Shown piece by piece: positions 31,668 through 41,400 of a DNA stretch of 64,000 bases (positions are counted from its first letter, which is position 1; each line of letters opens with the position of its first letter). Origin of the DNA: Candidatus Thorarchaeota archaeon (GTDB taxonomy: Archaea > Asgardarchaeota > Thorarchaeia > Thorarchaeales > Thorarchaeaceae); contig JAIZWL010000001.1 of the NCBI GenBank assembly GCA_021498125.1, forward strand, positions 62,001 through 126,000, written 5' to 3'. Under the pieces are notes generated by a model, which saw nothing but the letters and a program-made list of their open reading frames with translations, made no database searches and had not been told where the DNA came from. The translations under genes and the position numbers were made by a program.

Positions 31668-31683
31668 TTGGCGCCAATTGGCG
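31668..31683. promoter_or_regulatory. Overlapping palindromes upstream of the fumarate reductase genes
   Basis: TTGGCGCCAA (31668-31677) and CGCCAATTGGCG (31672-31683) are both perfect palindromes and overlap by six bases. They lie between the small membrane ORF and tfrA. A TTTAAA box near 31752 could serve tfrA. This may be an operator read in both directions. Confidence 0.4.
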
Positions 31684-31818
31684 AATTTGATGATGAACGT
31701 CTGTTTAGGCCCGCATTTCAATTACGGTTGTGCTAATTCCCTGAACAGTAACAACTTTAAACCCGATGAAGTTGCGGGTGGCAACGATTGAGGAACATAT
31801 TCAATCGGAGGACTGCAG

Positions 31819-33507
31819 TTGGATTACAAGACCATCGTCTGCGACGTCCTCGTTGTTGGTGCGGGCGGTGCTGGCTGCCGTGCTGCAATCGAGGCGGCAA
31901 AGCATAATACTGACGTTATAGTAATTAGTAAAGAGCTCCTCGGCAAGGCTCATACGTCTATGGCCGAGGGTGGATATAATGTTGCTATTGGGAATGTGGA
32001 TCCCGATGACAACCCTGATGTTCACTTCAAGGACACAATCGTGGGTGGCAACTATCTCAATAATCAAGAACTTGTTGAGATTCTTGTGACTGATGCACCG
32101 ACACGTGTATACGACCTTGAAGAAATGGGAGCAGTCTTTGATCGGACCCCCGAAGGAAAGATTGCCCAGCGCCCATTCGGTAAACAGACCTATCGTCGTA
32201 CAGCCTACGCTTCTGACAGAACAGGATCTGAAATTATGGTCACATTGGTCGAGGCTATTCGTAGCAGTTCTGTTCGCGTCTATGATGAGGTCTTTGCCAC
32301 ACGCTTCCTCGTTCATGATGGCCGTATTGCGGGTGTCACGGCCATCGACATGAAACATGGTGACTACCTTGTCTTTAGAGCGAAATCCGTCGTCATGGCA
32401 ACTGGCGGTGCTGGCCGAATATACGAAGTCACTAGTAATGCTCAGCTTGATGTTGGTGATGGGTATGCCATGGCCTATGAGGCGGGCTGCGATCTCATTG
32501 ATATGGAAATGGTTCAGTTCCATCCCACTGGAATGGTGAAACCCGAGTCTGCAAGAGGCCGACTTGTGACTGAGGCGGTACGTGGTGAGGGAGGTATCCT
32601 CCTGAACAATCGTGGTGAACGCTTCATGAACAAGTACTATCCACAAGTGATGGAGCTGGCGGGTCGTGATCAAGTGGCTCGTTCAATCATGACCGAGGTT
32701 GTTGAAGGTCGTGGTACTCCTGATGGTGGTGTCTATCTCAGTATCGCCCATCTCCCCCGTTCAATCATCGAATTTCGACTTGAGAGCATGATTGAACAAT
32801 TTGGTGATGCTGGAGTTGATATCCGCGAGGAACCAATGCAAGTTTCACCTACTGCGCATCACTTTATGGGTGGGGTGAAAATAGATACTAACGCTCAATC
32901 AACCATTCCTGGTCTGTTCGCAGCGGGTGAGTGCACTGGCGGGGTTCATGGCGGAAACCGTCTTGGTGGAAATGCTCTTGCTGACACTCAAGTGTTTGGA
33001 GCACTTGCTGGTGGAAATGCAGCCAAATATGCATTAGAACATGAACTGCCTGGTTTTGACAGGGATGAGGTCAACCGCGAGTTCGAACGTCTTCAGGGAA
33101 TGCTTGAGCGAAAGGATGGTATTCCTCCCTCCGTCGCTCGTGAAGAACTCAAATCCTTGATGTGGAAACGTGTCCAGATATTCAGAAATGATAAAGACAT
33201 CGAGTACGCTGTCAAAGAGCTTCGGCGCATTGAGAAAGAAGTTGTCCCCAAAATCAAGGTTGATATACCGATTCGTAGATTCAATCCCGGCTGGCATCAA
33301 GCAATTGAATTTGCACATATGGTGATTACTGCACGTATGGTGGCCGAAGCCGCTTTCATACGCAAAGGGAGCCGTGGTGCGCACTTTCGTACGGATGCTG
33401 ACCCTAATGATGATGGTAATTACAATATTGTCATCAGAAAGGGGAAGAACGGGGAAATGGAACTAAGAAAGCAGGACTTGGTGATAACGCGAATACCCCC
33501 ACCGTAG
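31819..33507 (+). CDS. tfrA: Fumarate reductase/succinate dehydrogenase flavoprotein subunit (TfrA/SdhA type)
   Basis: 562-residue FAD subunit. VVGAGGAGCRAAIEA is the Rossmann turn. GKAHTSMAEGGYN holds the His expected to carry FAD covalently. QFHPTGMVKP, RGEGGILLNNRGERFM and PTAHHFMGGV are active-site blocks, and AAGECTGGVHGGNRLGGNAL is the second FAD region. Start is TTG at 31819 with GGAGG 8 nt upstream. The next gene is the iron-sulfur/CCG subunit after 16 bp. Direction (reduction or oxidation) is not set by sequence, but the adjacent fumarase suggests the reductive branch. Confidence 0.9.
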   Translation: MDYKTIVCDVLVVGAGGAGCRAAIEAAKHNTDVIVISKELLGKAHTSMAEGGYNVAIGNVDPDDNPDVHFKDTIVGGNYLNNQELVEILVTDAPTRVYDLEEMGAVFDRTPEGKIAQRPFGKQTYRRTAYASDRTGSEIMVTLVEAIRSSSVRVYDEVFATRFLVHDGRIAGVTAIDMKHGDYLVFRAKSVVMATGGAGRIYEVTSNAQLDVGDGYAMAYEAGCDLIDMEMVQFHPTGMVKPESARGRLVTEAVRGEGGILLNNRGERFMNKYYPQVMELAGRDQVARSIMTEVVEGRGTPDGGVYLSIAHLPRSIIEFRLESMIEQFGDAGVDIREEPMQVSPTAHHFMGGVKIDTNAQSTIPGLFAAGECTGGVHGGNRLGGNALADTQVFGALAGGNAAKYALEHELPGFDRDEVNREFERLQGMLERKDGIPPSVAREELKSLMWKRVQIFRNDKDIEYAVKELRRIEKEVVPKIKVDIPIRRFNPGWHQAIEFAHMVITARMVAEAAFIRKGSRGAHFRTDADPNDDGNYNIVIRKGKNGEMELRKQDLVITRIPPP

Positions 33508-33523
33508 ATGGAGATGATGTTAC

Positions 33524-35092
33524 ATGGCAAAGAAAACATTCACGGCTCGTATTGAGCGATATAACCCTGATATTGATGACGCACCGTATTTTCAAGAATT
33601 CGAGGTCGAGTACGAGCCTGGTATGACTGTTCTTGATACTCTCCTTTACATTCAAGACAAATATGACTCGAGCCTTGCCTTCCGTTGGGAATGCCGAGGT
33701 GGGCAATGTGGTGCATGTGCAGTTCGAGTAAATCTGACCGCTCGACTTGCCTGTCGAACTAAGGTCAATCCAGATGAGGTTCTTGTGCTTCAACCCATGG
33801 AGAAGATGCCTGTCATTAAGGATCTTGTAACTGACATGACCCGCACACTAGACCGATTAAAACGTATTCGACCTTATGTGGAACGCGATAAACCCGCGGA
33901 ACGACCCGAAATAATACATCAACCTGACATTGAGATACTACGTGAGCTTCGCAAGTGTATAGAGTGTAGCGCGTGTCTCTCTAATTGTCCTATTGTACAG
34001 GAGACTTGGGACTACGCAGGCCCCATGATCATCCGGCAGCTCGCACGACTTGAGTTGGACCCGCGTGACGTAGAAGATCGTGTCACTATGGCCCTCGAGG
34101 AATCTGTGTATTACTGTACTACCTGTAAGATGTGTGAGGATATCTGTCCAAAGCAGATTAAGATTCCAAGTCTTGCAGTAGAGCTTCTCAGAGCAAAGGC
34201 GGTCGAAGCAGGATACGAGCTTTCTTCGGGGCAGCAGGGTTTTGTTGATGCGATTAAGAAAACAGGGCGTTCAGTTGCCGAAAAGAGCGTGCCATTACTG
34301 AAGAGCATTGAGAGTGAGGAATTTCTTGTAGAGAATCCACGTGGTCGTGTTGCGTTCTTTACTGGTTGCCTGATCGACTTTCGAATGCAGGAGACAGGAC
34401 GTTCACTGATTGAGGTTCTGAACCGTAACGGGGTTGATGTGATCGTTCCTAAGGAACAGTGGTGCTGTGCCAGTCCAGCATTTCGTACTGGTGCTCTTGA
34501 TGTTGCACTTGACGCGGCCCGAAGAGTCACAAAGATCTTCGAAGACACTATGGAGAAATACAATCTTGATACGGTTGTTGTGGCATGTGCTGGTTGCGGA
34601 AAGACACTCCGTGAAGACCATCCCCCAATGATCTATGACGATCGCGGTGAGGCTCCTAAATTCAAGGTCTATGATCTTGCAGAGTATCTTGTTGATGTAA
34701 TTGGTCTTGACAATATTGTCAAACCCAAAGGCAAAATCGATCTCAAAATCACGTACCACGAACCATGTCACCTTGGCCGGGGCCAGGGTGTTATCGAGCA
34801 GCCACTAGAGCTATTGCAGATGATACCCGGTGTAGAGTACATTGATGACCCCTACAAAAATCGGTGCTGCGGCGCTGGTGGTGGCCTTCGTGCCGGATAC
34901 CGTGATCTCTCCATGAAAGTTGCCGATTCCAAGAGGAAATACATCGAGGCTACAGGAGCAGACATGGTCACTACTGAGTGTCCCTTCTGTACGATACAGA
35001 TCAAAGATGCTCTGAAGGAGACCGATATTGAGACCCGCTATCTGCCTGATCTCTTGGCCGAGTCCTACCGAAAAGGTGACTCCGAGTCGTAG
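33524..35092 (+). CDS. tfrB: Fumarate reductase iron-sulfur/CCG-domain subunit (TfrB type)
   Basis: 522-residue fusion. The 2Fe-2S plant-type domain (CRGGQCGACAV near 64-74, final Cys in LACRT) is followed by two 4Fe-4S motifs (CIECSACLSNCP near 146-157 and CTTCKMCEDICP near 205-216). Two CCG domains complete it (CCASPAFRTG with CAGCGK; CHLGRG with CCGAGGG and CPFC). This is the SdhB plus HdrB/SdhE-like layout of thiol:fumarate reductase TfrB, which needs no membrane anchor and, in methanogens, uses CoM and CoB thiols. The electron donor here is not evident. Confidence 0.88.
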   Translation: MAKKTFTARIERYNPDIDDAPYFQEFEVEYEPGMTVLDTLLYIQDKYDSSLAFRWECRGGQCGACAVRVNLTARLACRTKVNPDEVLVLQPMEKMPVIKDLVTDMTRTLDRLKRIRPYVERDKPAERPEIIHQPDIEILRELRKCIECSACLSNCPIVQETWDYAGPMIIRQLARLELDPRDVEDRVTMALEESVYYCTTCKMCEDICPKQIKIPSLAVELLRAKAVEAGYELSSGQQGFVDAIKKTGRSVAEKSVPLLKSIESEEFLVENPRGRVAFFTGCLIDFRMQETGRSLIEVLNRNGVDVIVPKEQWCCASPAFRTGALDVALDAARRVTKIFEDTMEKYNLDTVVVACAGCGKTLREDHPPMIYDDRGEAPKFKVYDLAEYLVDVIGLDNIVKPKGKIDLKITYHEPCHLGRGQGVIEQPLELLQMIPGVEYIDDPYKNRCCGAGGGLRAGYRDLSMKVADSKRKYIEATGADMVTTECPFCTIQIKDALKETDIETRYLPDLLAESYRKGDSES

Positions 35093-35106
35093 CTGGTTTT
35101 TGGAGC

Positions 35107-35128
35107 ACGGCCTTGATCTCAAGGCCGT
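35107..35128 (+). terminator. Terminator hairpin after tfrB
   Basis: ACGGCCTTGA (35107-35116) and TCAAGGCCGT (35119-35128) are perfect complements, followed by TTCCCCCTCTTTTTCTT. It begins 15 bp past the stop and looks like an intrinsic terminator. Confidence 0.7.
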
Positions 35129-35254
35129 TTCCCCCTCTTTTTCTTAACTTATGGACCGTAATCTTGGTCTCATGATTTTTACATGATTCCTTTATGTTCT
35201 CATCAAAATCATCATAACTACAATTTCATCGTCTTTTATTGGAGCGAGTTTACT

Positions 35255-35644
35255 ATGCATGAATTCTCCGCAGCGATGTCGATTGTTGAAACAGCTCTGC
35301 AAGCAGCAGAAGAACATAATGCTACACGAGTAATGCGGGTAAACGTTGATGTTGGAGAGTTCACGTTTCTTGTGTTCGAACAGTTAATATTTAATTTCGA
35401 GATCGCCTCTAAGAATACTATTCTCGAAGGTGCTGAACTGAAACTCCATACGATTCGGGGGCGTCTCAGATGCAGTGAGTGCGGTTTTGAGGGCGAGACT
35501 CAACCCGATCCCACGCTTCCACCAGAGATTGCAATCTTTGCTCCAATGAAATGTCCAAAGTGTGGAAGTGCAGCCACAGAGATTACTGGAGGTAAAGAGT
35601 TCGTTATTACAGATATAGAGGCCGAAATTGCCGACTCTGACTGA
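35255..35644 (+). CDS. hypA: Hydrogenase nickel incorporation protein HypA
   Basis: Nickel chaperone for [NiFe]-hydrogenase maturation. The conserved start Met-His-Glu (MHEFSAAMSIVETAL), whose N-terminal amine and His2 bind nickel, fixes the start at 35255; the open frame goes back to 35183 without family similarity. Zinc ligands are CSECG near 72-76 and CPKCG near 99-103, the two CxxC pairs of HypA. Length 129. HypE is encoded at 36195, with ribosomal protein S8e between them on the other strand. Confidence 0.93.
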   Translation: MHEFSAAMSIVETALQAAEEHNATRVMRVNVDVGEFTFLVFEQLIFNFEIASKNTILEGAELKLHTIRGRLRCSECGFEGETQPDPTLPPEIAIFAPMKCPKCGSAATEITGGKEFVITDIEAEIADSD

Positions 35645-35666
35645 GTACGGCAATCTATAGGCAAAA

Positions 35667-36044
35667 TTAGATGAGCACGGCGTTAAGTACGCCATCTTGA
35701 CCTGGTCTACTCGTTACACGGGCTCGACCCTTTGATGTCTTGATGATTGTGCCTCGTGTGATGACCTTCCGTCGTTGATAGTCCATATTTGCGGGATTCT
35801 TTTCCACATCCAAGACCTCTGCCCGAAACGCCTGATTCTTTTTCAGATCTGTGACATTGACATATTTGATTCTGAGGGCTGGCGTCTTCTTTTTAGCACC
35901 CTTGCTGTCTATCCGGAGGAGCTTGTATTTTCCAATGAGTGTTTCTGTAGGAGTTCTTCCCATTTCGTACTTTCTCTTGCTTCTGAATTTTTTAAGTCGC
36001 GCTCCGGTAAACACACGTTTTGATTTTCTGTGCCAGACACCCAT
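35667..36044 (-). CDS. rps8e: 30S ribosomal protein S8e
   Basis: 125-residue archaeal/eukaryotic small-subunit protein. Recognised by the basic start WHRKSKRVFTGARLKKFRSKRKYEMG, then RTPTETLIGKYKLLRI, VLDVEKNPANMDYQRRKVITRGTIIKTSKGRARVTSRPGQDG (read as motif order). Lengths agree with archaeal S8e. It is transcribed alone, convergent with hypA, and its promoter region also faces hypE. Confidence 0.96.
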   Translation of the reverse strand: MGVWHRKSKRVFTGARLKKFRSKRKYEMGRTPTETLIGKYKLLRIDSKGAKKKTPALRIKYVNVTDLKKNQAFRAEVLDVEKNPANMDYQRRKVITRGTIIKTSKGRARVTSRPGQDGVLNAVLI

Positions 36045-36162
36045 ATTTGACTACCTCTTGATTGGATTGGGTCACTGTGGCTCTTGGCAGAGTCGTTTTA
36101 AATGTTGCTTAGCGACCGTTTTGTGATTTGCTTCCACAAACGACTCGTTCAAATAGTCCATG

Positions 36163-36174
36163 GAGATGCATCTC
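36163..36174. promoter_or_regulatory. 12-bp palindrome before hypE
   Basis: GAGATGCATCTC is a perfect palindrome 20 bp upstream of the hypE start and within the hypE leader or promoter region. A metal or redox regulator site is possible, but such a palindrome can also occur by chance. Confidence 0.3.
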
Positions 36175-36194
36175 ATCTATCAAGGTGAATTTCC

Positions 36195-37205
36195 ATGGCC
36201 CGGATTGAGACCGCTCATGGCGCAGGCGGTAAGATTATGCAGCGCTTGATTGAGGAGATTATCATTCCCTCTTTTGGACTTACAAAGACTGGTCCTGTAG
36301 GTCTTGAGGCGATGGATGATGGTGCGAGTCTTGACCCTGATGGCAGATTCATAGTATGTACTGATGCACATACTGTGCAGCCTCTCTTTTTCCCCGGTGG
36401 TGACATCGGCAAACTTACAGCCTGTGGTACGATAAATGACTTGGCGGCAATGGGCGCTCAACCGATTGCGATGACTAATACTGTGATTGTAGAGGAGGGC
36501 TTTGAGATCGAAGATCTACAGACCATTCTTCATTCTCTCAATAGTGTCATCGAGCCTCTTGGAGTTGCCATGATTGCAGGTGATACCAAGGTGATGCCTC
36601 GTGGGACTATTGATGGTCTAGTGATGTCTACTACAGGTATTGGCCGTGTATATCTTGACAAGCCCATAACCGATTCGGGTGCACAGCCCGGTGACGACAT
36701 CATTGTTACGGGTCCTATTGGTGATCATGGAGTCACATTATTGGCTCACCGGGAAGGTCTAAAGTTTGAGACCTCTCTTACAAGTGATGTTGCACCTTTA
36801 TGGGAGCCAATTCGTTCAGCTCTCGATGTTGGAGGAGTTCACGCGATGAAGGATCCGACACGTGGCGGTACAGCAGTTGCGTTGAATGAGATTGCCTCAA
36901 AGTCGCAGGTCGAGTTTGAACTTGTTGAGTCACAAATCCCTCTTCGACCCGCAGTTCAATCGCTCTGCGAAATTCTTGGCCTGAATCCTCTACATATGAG
37001 CAGTGAGGGACGCGTTGTCATGGTCGTTGACTCTACCATGACCGATGATATCATTGAGGCTTTGCAGCAACACAAGTCTACGCATGATGCAACTGTAATT
37101 GGTACGGTCACATCCGGTGATCCCCGTGTAGTATTACGTACGGCTGTTGGGGGTCGAAAGCTTGTGCAGGTCCCCCTTGGTGAACCTGTACCACGAGTCT
37201 GCTAG
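36195..37205 (+). CDS. hypE: Hydrogenase maturation protein HypE
   Basis: Dehydrates a carbamoyl group on its C-terminal Cys to supply cyanide ligands for the [NiFe] site. The 336-residue product has HGAGGKIMQRLIEE at the start, DDGASL, the VVTDAHTVQPLFFPGGDIGKLA-like ATP site, HAMKDPTRGG and the obligatory C-terminal PRVC. GGTGA precedes the ATG. The hydrogenase structural genes and the other Hyp proteins are not in the window. Its stop overlaps the convergent scpB gene by 4 bp. Confidence 0.95.
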   Translation: MARIETAHGAGGKIMQRLIEEIIIPSFGLTKTGPVGLEAMDDGASLDPDGRFIVCTDAHTVQPLFFPGGDIGKLTACGTINDLAAMGAQPIAMTNTVIVEEGFEIEDLQTILHSLNSVIEPLGVAMIAGDTKVMPRGTIDGLVMSTTGIGRVYLDKPITDSGAQPGDDIIVTGPIGDHGVTLLAHREGLKFETSLTSDVAPLWEPIRSALDVGGVHAMKDPTRGGTAVALNEIASKSQVEFELVESQIPLRPAVQSLCEILGLNPLHMSSEGRVVMVVDSTMTDDIIEALQQHKSTHDATVIGTVTSGDPRVVLRTAVGGRKLVQVPLGEPVPRVC

Positions 37206-37762
37206 TATTGGCTTTGGCTTCTCTCTTCAGCTTCTTTCTGCTGTTGTAGAATTTGTTTCACCTTGTGTTTCAGTTGCGCCTTTAATCGGATTGTATCATG
37301 ATCGAGGCCAAAATAGTCTGCGAATAGTGTTGTAGTGCGAAGTAATTTTGAACGCCCCTCCGGTGTGGACTCGATGAACTTTTTCTCAGAGAGTTCTTTG
37401 ACATGTTCGTACACGTGAGTGCCTCTCTGTGTCACGAGTTCTGATTGGAGAATTGGTTGTTTTAGTGCGATGAATACCAATGTCTGGAGTGTTGCAAAGG
37501 AGAGCAATCCTCCCGGAATCAATTTGCCCACACGCGGTGTCAGTTCGGGTCTTAACTGGAGAACGTATCGACTTCTTGGAAGTTCTACAACCTCTAATGC
37601 GCCCTCCCTCTTATGATATTCAAACTCAAGATCCTTCAGAAGCTTCTGAGTTGTTGAGACCGCCTTGCCTATAATCTCGGCAAGTTCCTCAATTGTCAAT
37701 GGTCTCCCGGCCACGTATAGGGCGGCTTCTAACGTTAGCATGTCCTCCTCCACTTGCATCAC
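37202..37762 (-). CDS. scpB: Segregation and condensation protein B
   Basis: 186-residue kleisin-interacting protein with two winged-helix units: LTIEELAEIIGKAVSTTQKLLKDLEFEYHKREGALEVVE (about 18-55) and LATLQTLVFIALKQPILQSELVTQRGTHVYEHVKEL (about 90-125), typical of ScpB. It binds ScpA and SMC in the condensin complex. Start overlaps the scpA stop by 4 bp; third gene of the smc-scpA-scpB unit. Confidence 0.92.
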   Translation of the reverse strand: MMQVEEDMLTLEAALYVAGRPLTIEELAEIIGKAVSTTQKLLKDLEFEYHKREGALEVVELPRSRYVLQLRPELTPRVGKLIPGGLLSFATLQTLVFIALKQPILQSELVTQRGTHVYEHVKELSEKKFIESTPEGRSKLLRTTTLFADYFGLDHDTIRLKAQLKHKVKQILQQQKEAEERSQSQY

Positions 37763-38478
37763 CCACTTGTGGTAACTTCTACTGTCGTTTCCTCTTCCTC
37801 ATCGTCTTGCGGAGGTTCAAGTAGTTTTATCCAAATCACGTTATCATCATCCATCCAGAGATCCACATAAGCTCTGGCGAAGAGATGCAGTAGAGCAAAT
37901 AGAATTCTGACGACCTCACGGCGTGACGGTTCAACAAGAATGTCTGTGAATTTTACGACCTGTCCAATCTTCAGGATGTCCGTGAGATCCTGGTACACCT
38001 CAGTAATTGTTTCTTCAACATCAGCCCTAGTGGCGTCCATCTTGAATGATACTGGATCTACCGATGACCTTGTGCGTCGTTTCACAGGAACTGGTCGTCG
38101 TCTCACTCCTTTAGTCAAGACTTTGTCCATTGCAACAAGAAGTTCTTGAAGTGTAACACGTCTGTTAGCAAGTCGGAACGGGGGTCGTATGAGCGGTATC
38201 TCGAAGTCTTCTTCCTCGTCGTCGTCCTCATCTGGTGGTAAAATCCCCAGCTCAACCAAGTCACGAGTCTTTTTCATGAATATGACTGAGGCCGAATAGA
38301 GCGCGTTGCCCGAAATCCGGAAATCGATATCGCCCATCTGCCGCATCTCTTGAAGGAATCCTGATACTAGTTTACCCACATCAACATTCCATGGTTCGAT
38401 CTTATCGAGCTGAAGCACATCAGTGAGGAGAATATACGGTGGTTCTATCCAGAATGGATGCTGTTCGTCATCGTTCAT
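37759..38478 (-). CDS. scpA: Segregation and condensation protein A (kleisin)
   Basis: 239-residue kleisin linking the two SMC heads. The N-terminal helical part (LLTDVLQLDKIEPWNVDVGKLV, MGDIDFRISGNALYSASVIFMKKT) and the C-terminal winged helix (VVRILFALLHLFARAYVDLWMDDDNVIWIKLL) are both recognisable, separated by an acidic linker (DEDDDEEEDFE-like) and a basic patch. Overlaps smc by 4 bp and scpB by 4 bp. Confidence 0.92.
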   Translation of the reverse strand: MNDDEQHPFWIEPPYILLTDVLQLDKIEPWNVDVGKLVSGFLQEMRQMGDIDFRISGNALYSASVIFMKKTRDLVELGILPPDEDDDEEEDFEIPLIRPPFRLANRRVTLQELLVAMDKVLTKGVRRRPVPVKRRTRSSVDPVSFKMDATRADVEETITEVYQDLTDILKIGQVVKFTDILVEPSRREVVRILFALLHLFARAYVDLWMDDDNVIWIKLLEPPQDDEEEETTVEVTTSG

Positions 38479-41400
38479 GCAGCCCCCGCCACCTCCTCTA
38501 AATCTACAGCAACAATCCGTGAGATCCCGTCTTGATTTGTCACACCCACCAAGCGATCCGCCTTTCTCACGGTGACATCTCGAAGTGACACAACAATGAA
38601 CTGCGATGACTTTGACATTTCAGAAATAAGTAGAGCAACATTATGAGCATTTACATCATCAAGTGCCGCATCAATCTCATCAAAGACATAGAAGCTAGCA
38701 GGGCTGTGTAATTGAATTGCAAAGATGAGGGCCAGCCCTGTTAAGGTCTTCTCCCCACCACTCATTGCATCAAGGGAGACGATGTCCTTCCCACGTGGTT
38801 TTGATCGTACGGTGATTCCCCCCATAAGTGGATGCTCGGGGTTTTCCAACATCAGGCTTGCCTCTCCACCCGGGGAGAGTTTGGCGAAGACCTTTGAGAA
38901 ATTATCTGCTATCTCATTATAGACCTGAAGGAACTTCTGAGTCTTCTCTCTCTCAAGTTCTTCCATGAACTTGAGTATCTCTTTATGTTCCTCCTCCAGT
39001 TTTGTCTTCTTTTCAACAATTTCTTCATATCGTTCTTTTTCCGCGTCATAGTCTGTAAGTGCTTTCAGGTTGACAGGACCCATTGCCTCTAATTCACGGT
39101 TTAACGCTCTGAGTTTTTCTTCGAGGTCTTCTATCTCTTTGTATGTCAATTCTCTCATCTTGTCGCGTTTGGCAAGTTCATCATCAGCATCGGCCATCTG
39201 TTTTAATTCAGCAAGCGATGCTATGATCTCGTTCTGTAATCTTGACTGTTCTGACTGTAGTCTATATACTGCCTTTTCATTTGAAGTCTGGGCATCTCGG
39301 ATCTCCTCGTGACGGAATCGTATATTGCGTGCCTCCTCCTTCAAATGTATCTGGCGGACACGGTGATCTTTCACAGTTTCCTCTATTTTCTCTCTCCGTT
39401 CACGGAGAACTTCGGCCTCTTGTTCCTTACTGGCAAGATGTGTTTCTAGCTGTCTGACCTCCGCCTCAAGACTGGGGATAACTGCTGAGAGTGCTTGGAT
39501 ACGTAGTTCAATCTCATCGGCCTTTGGCTTTAGTCTCTCATCTAAGGCGACTCTCAGAGCAGAAATCTCTTTTTGAATATCATCCCTCTTTTTCTTTAGA
39601 TGTTCTGCTACGCCAGTAAGGTTGCGAATATCTTGCGAAATCTGAGATGCTTTAGATGTGGCTAATTGCTCATTGCACTCATCTCTCTCAGCACGAATTC
39701 TCTCTCTCTTTTCGGTAAACTCCTCATCTCTCTTGCGTAGATCCGTGATCTGGCTCTCAAGTGCCTTAATCTGGATCGTTGCAGACTCAACCTTTCTTTG
39801 GAGTTGCTTCTCTTTCATCTCCAAGTTTTTCAGGGTTTCTTCGTGATTCTCGAGCTGAATTCCTGATCGGTAGTTTACCTTTGATAAATCTTGGATCTCT
39901 CGTTCCAACTGTTTTTTGGATTTTAGAAGTTCTTGGCGTTTTGCGATCAGGCTCTCGAGAATCTCCTCAAGCCCTTGTAGCTTTTCTCTTATCTCGGGGC
40001 TCTTGTCTTCAATTTTTAGAGAGAGGCCCGCCGATCCTCGTTGGTAATGCCCTCCACTAATCAGTCCGGATCTCTCAACAAGGTCGCCTTCAAGAGACAC
40101 CGCACGCCATCCCTTAAAGCCCATTTTCTTGGCGGTGCTAAAGTCTTCAGTCACGATAGTATTAGAAAATACAAATTCGAAAGCGGCCTGAACTTTTGGA
40201 TTGAATGTTACAAGATCCATTGCATAGCCTATAACTCTCTCATCATCAGGGATGTGTCCAGGTGATCTCGTCTTGATCCGATTTAGTGGTATGAATGTCG
40301 CTCGTCCTGCATGGTCGCGTTTCAGTATCTCAATACAGCGAGTAGCGACATCTTCGTCCTCAACAACAATATGAGTAAGTCGATTACCGCCAGCAATCTC
40401 AAGTGCTACAGCATATTCAGGGTCGATTGTACCAAGTTCCGCAACAGTTCCATAGATGCCCTCGACCTCTCCTGTGTCCCTCATTTTAAGGACTCTCGCC
40501 ACCGCCCTCTTTCGTCGGAGAAATGCCTCTTCAGCCTCCTTTAGGGCGTCTCGTCTGGCTTGCATCTTGATGAGTTCATCTCTTGTTGCCCTGACGATTC
40601 CCTCAGACTCGCTGATCTCTTCTTGTAAAGTTGACAATTGCCTGTCTATATCCTCAACCTCCAGGCGTTTGGATGCCTCAAGTTCTCTATTCTGCTGTAA
40701 CTTCTCTCGTTCTCTGGGAACATCTATTCTGAGTTTTTCGAGTTGCTCCCTTGTCTTCACGAGACTCTCTTCGGCATCGCTCATTTCTTCATAGGCGATT
40801 CCGAGTTCTCTCTCATCACTCTTAATTGAGGAACGTATCTCCGAAACGCTCTCATCAAGAGAGATCATCTCACTGTTGAGGGTCTGCAATCTTCTCTGCA
40901 GTTCATAGTAATTGTCTTGTTCTTTGTCTAGGCTCTCCTGAAGCATTGTAATCTGTTGTTCTACCTTTTGTAATTCTGTCTCTGTCTCTTCTAAACGAGC
41001 AGTATGTTCTTGGATGGACTCATTGTTCCTCTTGATTTGGTCTTTTACCGACTTCTGCGCTTCAACGAGTTCATCCAATTCTCGAATCTTCGCTTCGTGA
41101 TCCTCTCTCGCACGTTCGAGATCACTTTGCACATGGCCTACCGCTGCAGAGACCACCCCTAATTGTTCGGAGATTCTACTAGAGTCGCCACCAGTAATAC
41201 GATCAATCTCTTGGTCGATTGACTCTATCTCCTCCTCAACATCCTTGCTCTTCTCTTCGAGTTCGTCAAGTTCACGTCTTAATCTCTCGGCTTCTTCAGC
41301 ACGTTCGGTCAGGGTCTCACTAATCGTTTCAATTCGATTCTGTGATTTGATTATCTTCCATGCAATGATGTCGATTTTGATGGTCTTCATCTGATTTTGG

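Noticed and set aside
31801-32673. 290-codon open frame antisense to the fumarate reductase flavoprotein gene
   Set aside because: It lies wholly over a clear tfrA coding sequence, is not similar to any family and reads like a shadow of biased codon use.
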